64,000 bases of DNA from NCBI GenBank assembly GCA_030248225.1, contig JASANE010028113.1, positions 1-64,000 on the forward strand, read 5' to 3'. Of the stretch, positions 59,501 through 64,000 are shown one piece after another (within the stretch, counting starts at the first letter, position 1; the number at the start of each line of letters is the position of its first letter). The notes under the pieces are model-generated. The model did no database searches and was not told the DNA's origin. It saw nothing but the letters and a program-made list of their open reading frames with translations. The position numbers were made by a program, and so were the translations under genes. This stretch comes from Trileptium ribeirensis. Taxonomy: Eukaryota > Nematoda > Enoplea > Enoplida > Thoracostomopsidae.

Positions 59501-59828
59501 CAAAAAACGAGTGGACGCAACCAATCGCAAGCTCCATACGTAACGATAAATTGCGGTGCGTTCCAAACAATGATCATATGGACTCGAGCTCAAACCTTAG
59601 CAACCGGTGCAATACGAAACGATGCGTACGGGTATTACGGAGCAACACCTGTAGTCTCACAGTGCAATCACATTCCACTCGCGGGAAGAAACTCGATGAT
59701 TAATCCCGGAGGGAGTACCATTAGCAACTACAACGCTGTACATGTGTCAACTGAACTAACCGCAACAAACAATGATAAAAGCGAACCAAATCAATAACGA
59801 AAGGTAACAAAACAATGAACTGAGGACA

Positions 59829-60910
59829 ATGAACCAACAATTGATGGAAGCCCTGGATGGCATTGACGACGAACAAGCAGTATTGCGAGTCCTGAAAGCA
59901 GAGATGAGCGGGAAAGCGGAGGAATATTTGCTCACCGACCGGACCCGCCACGTTTTCTTGACAACTTTCAGTTTCAATTGTTGACGGCCAGGTATGAGCC
60001 GCCTTGCTTATGGCGGCTGTTATCGTACATCCATAGACCGAAAGGAAATATTCTGCGGCGGACCTGGGCATCAATGGCGCGAAATACTTGGAAGTCCTGA
60101 TAATGGAGAAGGTTAAAGGACTACGCGAATTGGTCAACAAGTTCAAAGAAAGATCCGACGTGCCAACGACATTGACGAATCACATGAACAAGCTACAAAG
60201 TCTACGACAAACGGTAACGGTGAAAGATTTCATAGATGATTTATGGGTTTACGCATCACGACAGCTCACCGCGACAGGGATACCCGAATCAATCGTCGAA
60301 GAAGTACTCAACTCTGCGTTGATCACAGGGTTAAAGAACTAACCCGAAATTGATTGTGCGTCACGAAAGAAGAGACCTTCGCAACATTAACAGAGAAAGC
60401 CGAAGAGGTGGAAACCCTCGATCAACATATGGCCCAAGGATTACAAAGGACCAAGGTCAAGCGAGTGTTAATCTAACTGGACCACGTATGGGTCAACAGA
60501 TATGGCGATCGAGAGTACAAACACCACAATCGCAATGGTGCCCGCAACGACGGAACAATCGGCCGATCCAAGTACTCCAACCTCACCAGCAACAAATAGT
60601 GCAACCATGGAGGACGCCGATGCCGATAATCTCAACGCAATCCGATAATGACTTATTAACAAGCGGTACAACCACACTATGTACAAGTGCAAATGCAAAA
60701 ACCGATACCGCAAATGATGAACACGATGCAAGCACCACAACCATCATTACAACCACAAATAATTTGGCAATAGCAACAAAGAATGTCAGTACCGGTGGCA
60801 AATCAACAACGACAGAACCGACAAACGGCGATGAATCAAACAGGACCAAGGAACAACTATTGCTTGAGGCTGAGCCATATAACAGAGCAATGCACTTTAA
60901 GAAGGCATAA
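59829..60910 (+). pseudogene. Gag of the Gypsy relic, broken
   Basis: Frames change several times. Gag-like pieces are MNQQLMEALDGIDDEQAVLR with KAEMSGKAEEYLL near 59829-59940, then LNKLQ-type sequence at 60100-60342 (TVKDFIDDLWVYASRQL ... ALITGLKN), which fits the end of the Gypsy capsid domain. A Gln/Arg-rich linker follows. At 60861-60893 a zinc knuckle keeps its second Cys, His and third Cys at the right spacing (tgc at 60861, cat at 60876, tgc at 60891), while the first Cys position reads Asn. Confidence 0.6.
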
Positions 60911-61199
60911 TACAAGAGAAAGCCGAATTGGAATTCAACAACAAAGTCAAAATCGATATAGAATACTACAAAGCTGACCGAATCAAATAAACGAAATCGA
61001 CCATCAAAATCGAGTAGGATGGAAAGGAAAGAGAATACTCAAAAAGAATTTGAGAAGATTGAGGATATATATATCAGTGATGAAAAGAAAGAAATAATCA
61101 TGGAAGTGAATTAAGTGTACCAATCGAAAGAACACAAACCGTGTAGTGACCCAACAGTCCTGTCAAGGTACTATATCGACCATACCCCAAAGGAAGCAA

Positions 61200-61330
61200 A
61201 AACTCCGAGGTCTGGTCGATACGGGATCACAAATAACGATTGTCAGCGAATAACAATACGAAAATTATTTCGAACACCTGCCGCTCAAAGAAACTGTCTT
61301 ATACGCAGTTGGATATAATGGAGATTTTAT
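61200..61330 (+). pseudogene. Aspartic protease fragment of the Gypsy relic
   Basis: At 61212-61250 one frame reads LVDTGSQITIVSE, the retropepsin active site with its Asp intact, followed at once by a stop. Only fragments of the flanking protease sequence are readable. Confidence 0.75.
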
Positions 61331-61849
61331 AGAAACAGTGGTGGAGTATTTCTTCGTACAAGTCTACCAAAAACAAGTACGGAAGATACGATTCATCAGC
61401 AACAACAGATAGAAAAGAAACTATCGCCCCAAAAAGTAATACCTAACTCTCAATGACGATAGATAAAAAGGTGATCATCCATTTGAAATCTCAGGAGAAA
61501 CTTCGGAAGTAGAAGATAGCGTACTCGAACTCTTCAATGAAGAAAAACAAACCGAGGAACCACTAATAGAAACAGGACAAAGATTAGAACCAAACGAACG
61601 ACAAGAAGAAAGAATAGAATCGGAGGAAGAACTAGATCAATCCGACGAACCCGAAAAACCTGAAATAACCGAGGCCGAAATGTACTCACAATACTTTCGG
61701 CTAGAATCAGCATGCACACCAAAGAACTGGTGCGCGCGCAATGCGAATATGCATGTATCCATTCATTCAAATACTACAACGAAAACAGTGCATTTTTCGA
61801 TACGGCACCCTAATTTGAAAAGAAATGGATCGTAGCGCATGAACATCAA

Positions 61850-62660
61850 TTCATTATCTTCGGCGACATTCTATACCGATTACGAAGGAAAGATCGACCA
61901 CAACAAACCGAACCATGGGAATTCCAAATCGTGGAACCTCCCGATTTTCGACATCCGTTATTCGAAATGTATCATACGTCGACGTACGGCGGACATTTGG
62001 GATTCGCGAAGGTATGGTCAAAGATAACAAGGAAATTCTTCCGGTCTAGTATGACCCGTGACTTACGACAATATATTGAAAAATGTATCCCGTGTGCTCG
62101 ATTCTGTCAAGGGCCGAAACGAAGAAACCCAGTCCAACCGATCAAGGCCCTAGAACCATTCCCCGTGCTATGTATCGTCATCATTGCACTTTGACAACCA
62201 ACTCAATCTGGTAATAAGTACATTATCTGTTTTATGTATGATTTCGCGACATGGCCCGAAGCGTTTGCAGTATCAACCAAACAGCTAGTTCGATTTCATC
62301 GAAAGAATCATATGTGGACATGGAGTCCCTCGAGTAATGCTAACCGATCAATGTCTCTGCCTCACCACTGAGAATTTCACGAAAGAATTGGCGCAAATTA
62401 AAACAAAGAAAGTATATTCGGCGCCAGGTCATCATCAAGTTATTGGATTGGTTGAAATATAGAATCAAACGCTTAAAGCGATGCTCAAACCGACAACAGA
62501 ACTAGCCCCTGACAAATGTGACGAATTCCTCAAACCATTATGCTTGGCGTATCGAGCAGCAGTAAACGCATCAACTGGGCAAACATCATTTTTCTAATTA
62601 TATGGTCGTGCCTCCGATTTACCGGGCCAAAATCAGGTTCACGGATATTTAAAAGCAACT
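61850..62660 (+). pseudogene. Integrase of the Gypsy relic, broken
   Basis: The zinc domain is well kept: YHTSTYGGHLGFAKVW, then YIEKCIPCARFC. The core shows GNKYIICFMYDFATWPEAF, then in another frame HGVPRVMLTDQ (second catalytic Asp) and GHHQVIGLVE (catalytic Glu), followed by LAYRAAVNASTGQT. The first catalytic Asp is not readable, and several stops interrupt the frame. Only about 520 bp separate it from the protease, so reverse transcriptase and RNase H are missing. Confidence 0.85.
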
Positions 62661-64000
62661 ACAGATGAAGGATACGCGCCACAATTAATAGAAAGATTAC
62701 AATAGTTTCGAACCAAGTTCGGAAAAACTGTTCCTAACCCACAAACAATATAAACTACGTTTCTATCGTAGGGCAAAGAAAAGAACATTTGGTAAAATGT
62801 AAGGTCGGTCGAACCTGACCGGGTTCGTTTACTCGGCGACCCGAAAGGGGTCTGCCCTCCACCTAAAACTTCAAGCTTTTATGGCTCAAAATTCCTTCCT
62901 TGTATTTTAATAATTTCAGCTGTACAAATAGAGGCCCCTTAGGCCTTCCATTTGCGCTTTTAAGCCTGGCAAAGCCTAGGCCCGTTCAAAAATTATAACA
63001 AATACAAACACGAGCAGTGCTAAAGCCACTCAGGTTTAACACAAGTTTCATAGATTTCGTTTCTCCATAGATAGTTTCATAGTTAGGTTTCGGTTTAGCT
63101 TTGGTACAGTATTTTCCAAGCTGTCAGCTTTGTATTTAGTTTTTCTTGCTCTCTTTCCGTGTATTGACATCAACGCACCACAACTGTATCGGAGTAACGA
63201 AACTCCGATATGCTGCCGTCCTTAAGAAATTAAATTTACCAGGGTTGGTAAATTTGATTACAAACGCTAAAGATTTTGGTAAAAAAGTTGACGATGTAGT
63301 TAGATGCGATATTGGGTCCCGGCCCGAAGGACCAATTTTTGAGCGGACCGTTGACCCGGTCCTAGCAAATTGAAAGTTTAGGTCGAAGCCAGCCTCTGTG
63401 CAAAATTTCACAGAGACGGATGGTAAATTATCGAGAAAATCGGATTTACGGGTCTGCGCCACCATTTTAATGGATTGGGCTAAGGAACTCTCTCGAGGCC
63501 GAGGAGCCGAATAGCTTAGGAACTTCAAATTCAATAGGAAACTTTATTACGGTCATGAGATCCTCGCATCCGACGTTTACGGATCCGCCTTAATGAGTAG
63601 AAAACCGTCAGAAATGCTAGAAAAAGTCAATAGAAAATTGAGCTCTTTTCGAGAGCCATTTTTACGTCGAAAGAACGAAAGTATAAGTATCGTTAGGATA
63701 GTGCCGATGACCCACAAGGCATCGCCACTGATAGGCTTAGTCTCAAAATAGATTTTTGCCTAGCTGGATATAATTTTAACCCCTGCTCCCATGTTCTGAA
63801 CTTGAGGTAATTTCATACAAATCATAGTTCATAACTACACAATTTATACCGAGTAACTTGATGGAAAAGATTTAGTTGCTATTTCGCACAAAGGTAACCC
63901 GTCTAAGTTGTTCTCCAACATTACAGTTGTATTATCGCTCGTAGCGGTGATGAGCGATCTAAAGCGATTGTCATATGGATTTTACTTAGAGAAATCGCGT
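62661..64000. other. Downstream of the Gypsy relic, possible LTR, unassigned
   Basis: After the integrase C-terminus (to about 62800) no gene is supported. A GGTCGGTCGAACCTGACCGG inverted repeat lies at about 62802-62821. The overlapping plus (63146-63373) and minus (63136-63534) frames show no motif. The region could hold the relic's 3' LTR. No partner repeat of it was found upstream in the window. Confidence 0.4.

Noticed and set aside
63136..63534. Overlapping plus and minus ORFs near the window end
   Set aside because: Both strands are open over the same stretch and neither shows a known domain. I could not choose and see no support for either.

Overview
The window looks like repeat-rich nuclear DNA of an animal, most likely an invertebrate. 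There is no operon-like packing and no recognisable host gene or conserved exon chain. What can be recognised is satellite DNA, a CR1-like LINE remnant, a tRNA-derived SINE, small inverted-repeat elements, and three or more LTR-retroelement relics. I cannot name the species from sequence alone.

Layout. 1-4505: a satellite with a 303-bp monomer. It is in minus orientation to about 1075, then comes a stretch made almost only of A and C, then plus orientation, where an extra 88-bp piece every third monomer gives a roughly 1-kb higher-order unit. 5991-6558: two copies of a small piggyBac-like element carrying a tRNA-like pol III promoter. 7523-9480: a decayed CR1-like LINE (endonuclease then reverse transcriptase). 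12902-49360: one giant Ty3/Gypsy-type LTR retroelement of 36,459 bp with LTRs of 3,525 and 3,476 bp. 49361-51302: flank with an 18-bp minisatellite. 51303-62800: decayed A-rich retroelement material, including a Gypsy relic that keeps Gag, protease and integrase traces but has no room for reverse transcriptase.

The giant element is the main object. Its order is LTR, primer site, long leader, Gag, repetitive Gag-side ORFs, a 10.8-kb AT-rich spacer, an envelope-like glycoprotein, protease, RT-RNase H, integrase with GPY/F module, two tandem paralogous ORFs, 3' hairpins, LTR. Two things stand out. First, the envelope-like gene lies between Gag and Pol instead of after Pol. Second, the two 3' ORFs each join a NADAR domain (YbiA-like, a family linked to NAD/ADP-ribose and N-glycosidic bond chemistry) to an SGNH-hydrolase-like domain, and both copies lack the SGNH nucleophile serine. 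I know of no such cargo in an LTR retroelement, but I could not search for one.

This copy is dead. Gag, Env, RT, integrase and both cargo ORFs carry stops or frameshifts, and the protease Asp is His. By a hand count over about 217 bp the LTRs differ at 13 positions. A SINE and other small elements have inserted later. The LTR itself is unusually structured: five consecutive perfect or near-perfect hairpins, a TATAAAAG box and a separate 11-bp-stem inverted repeat, all kept in both LTRs.
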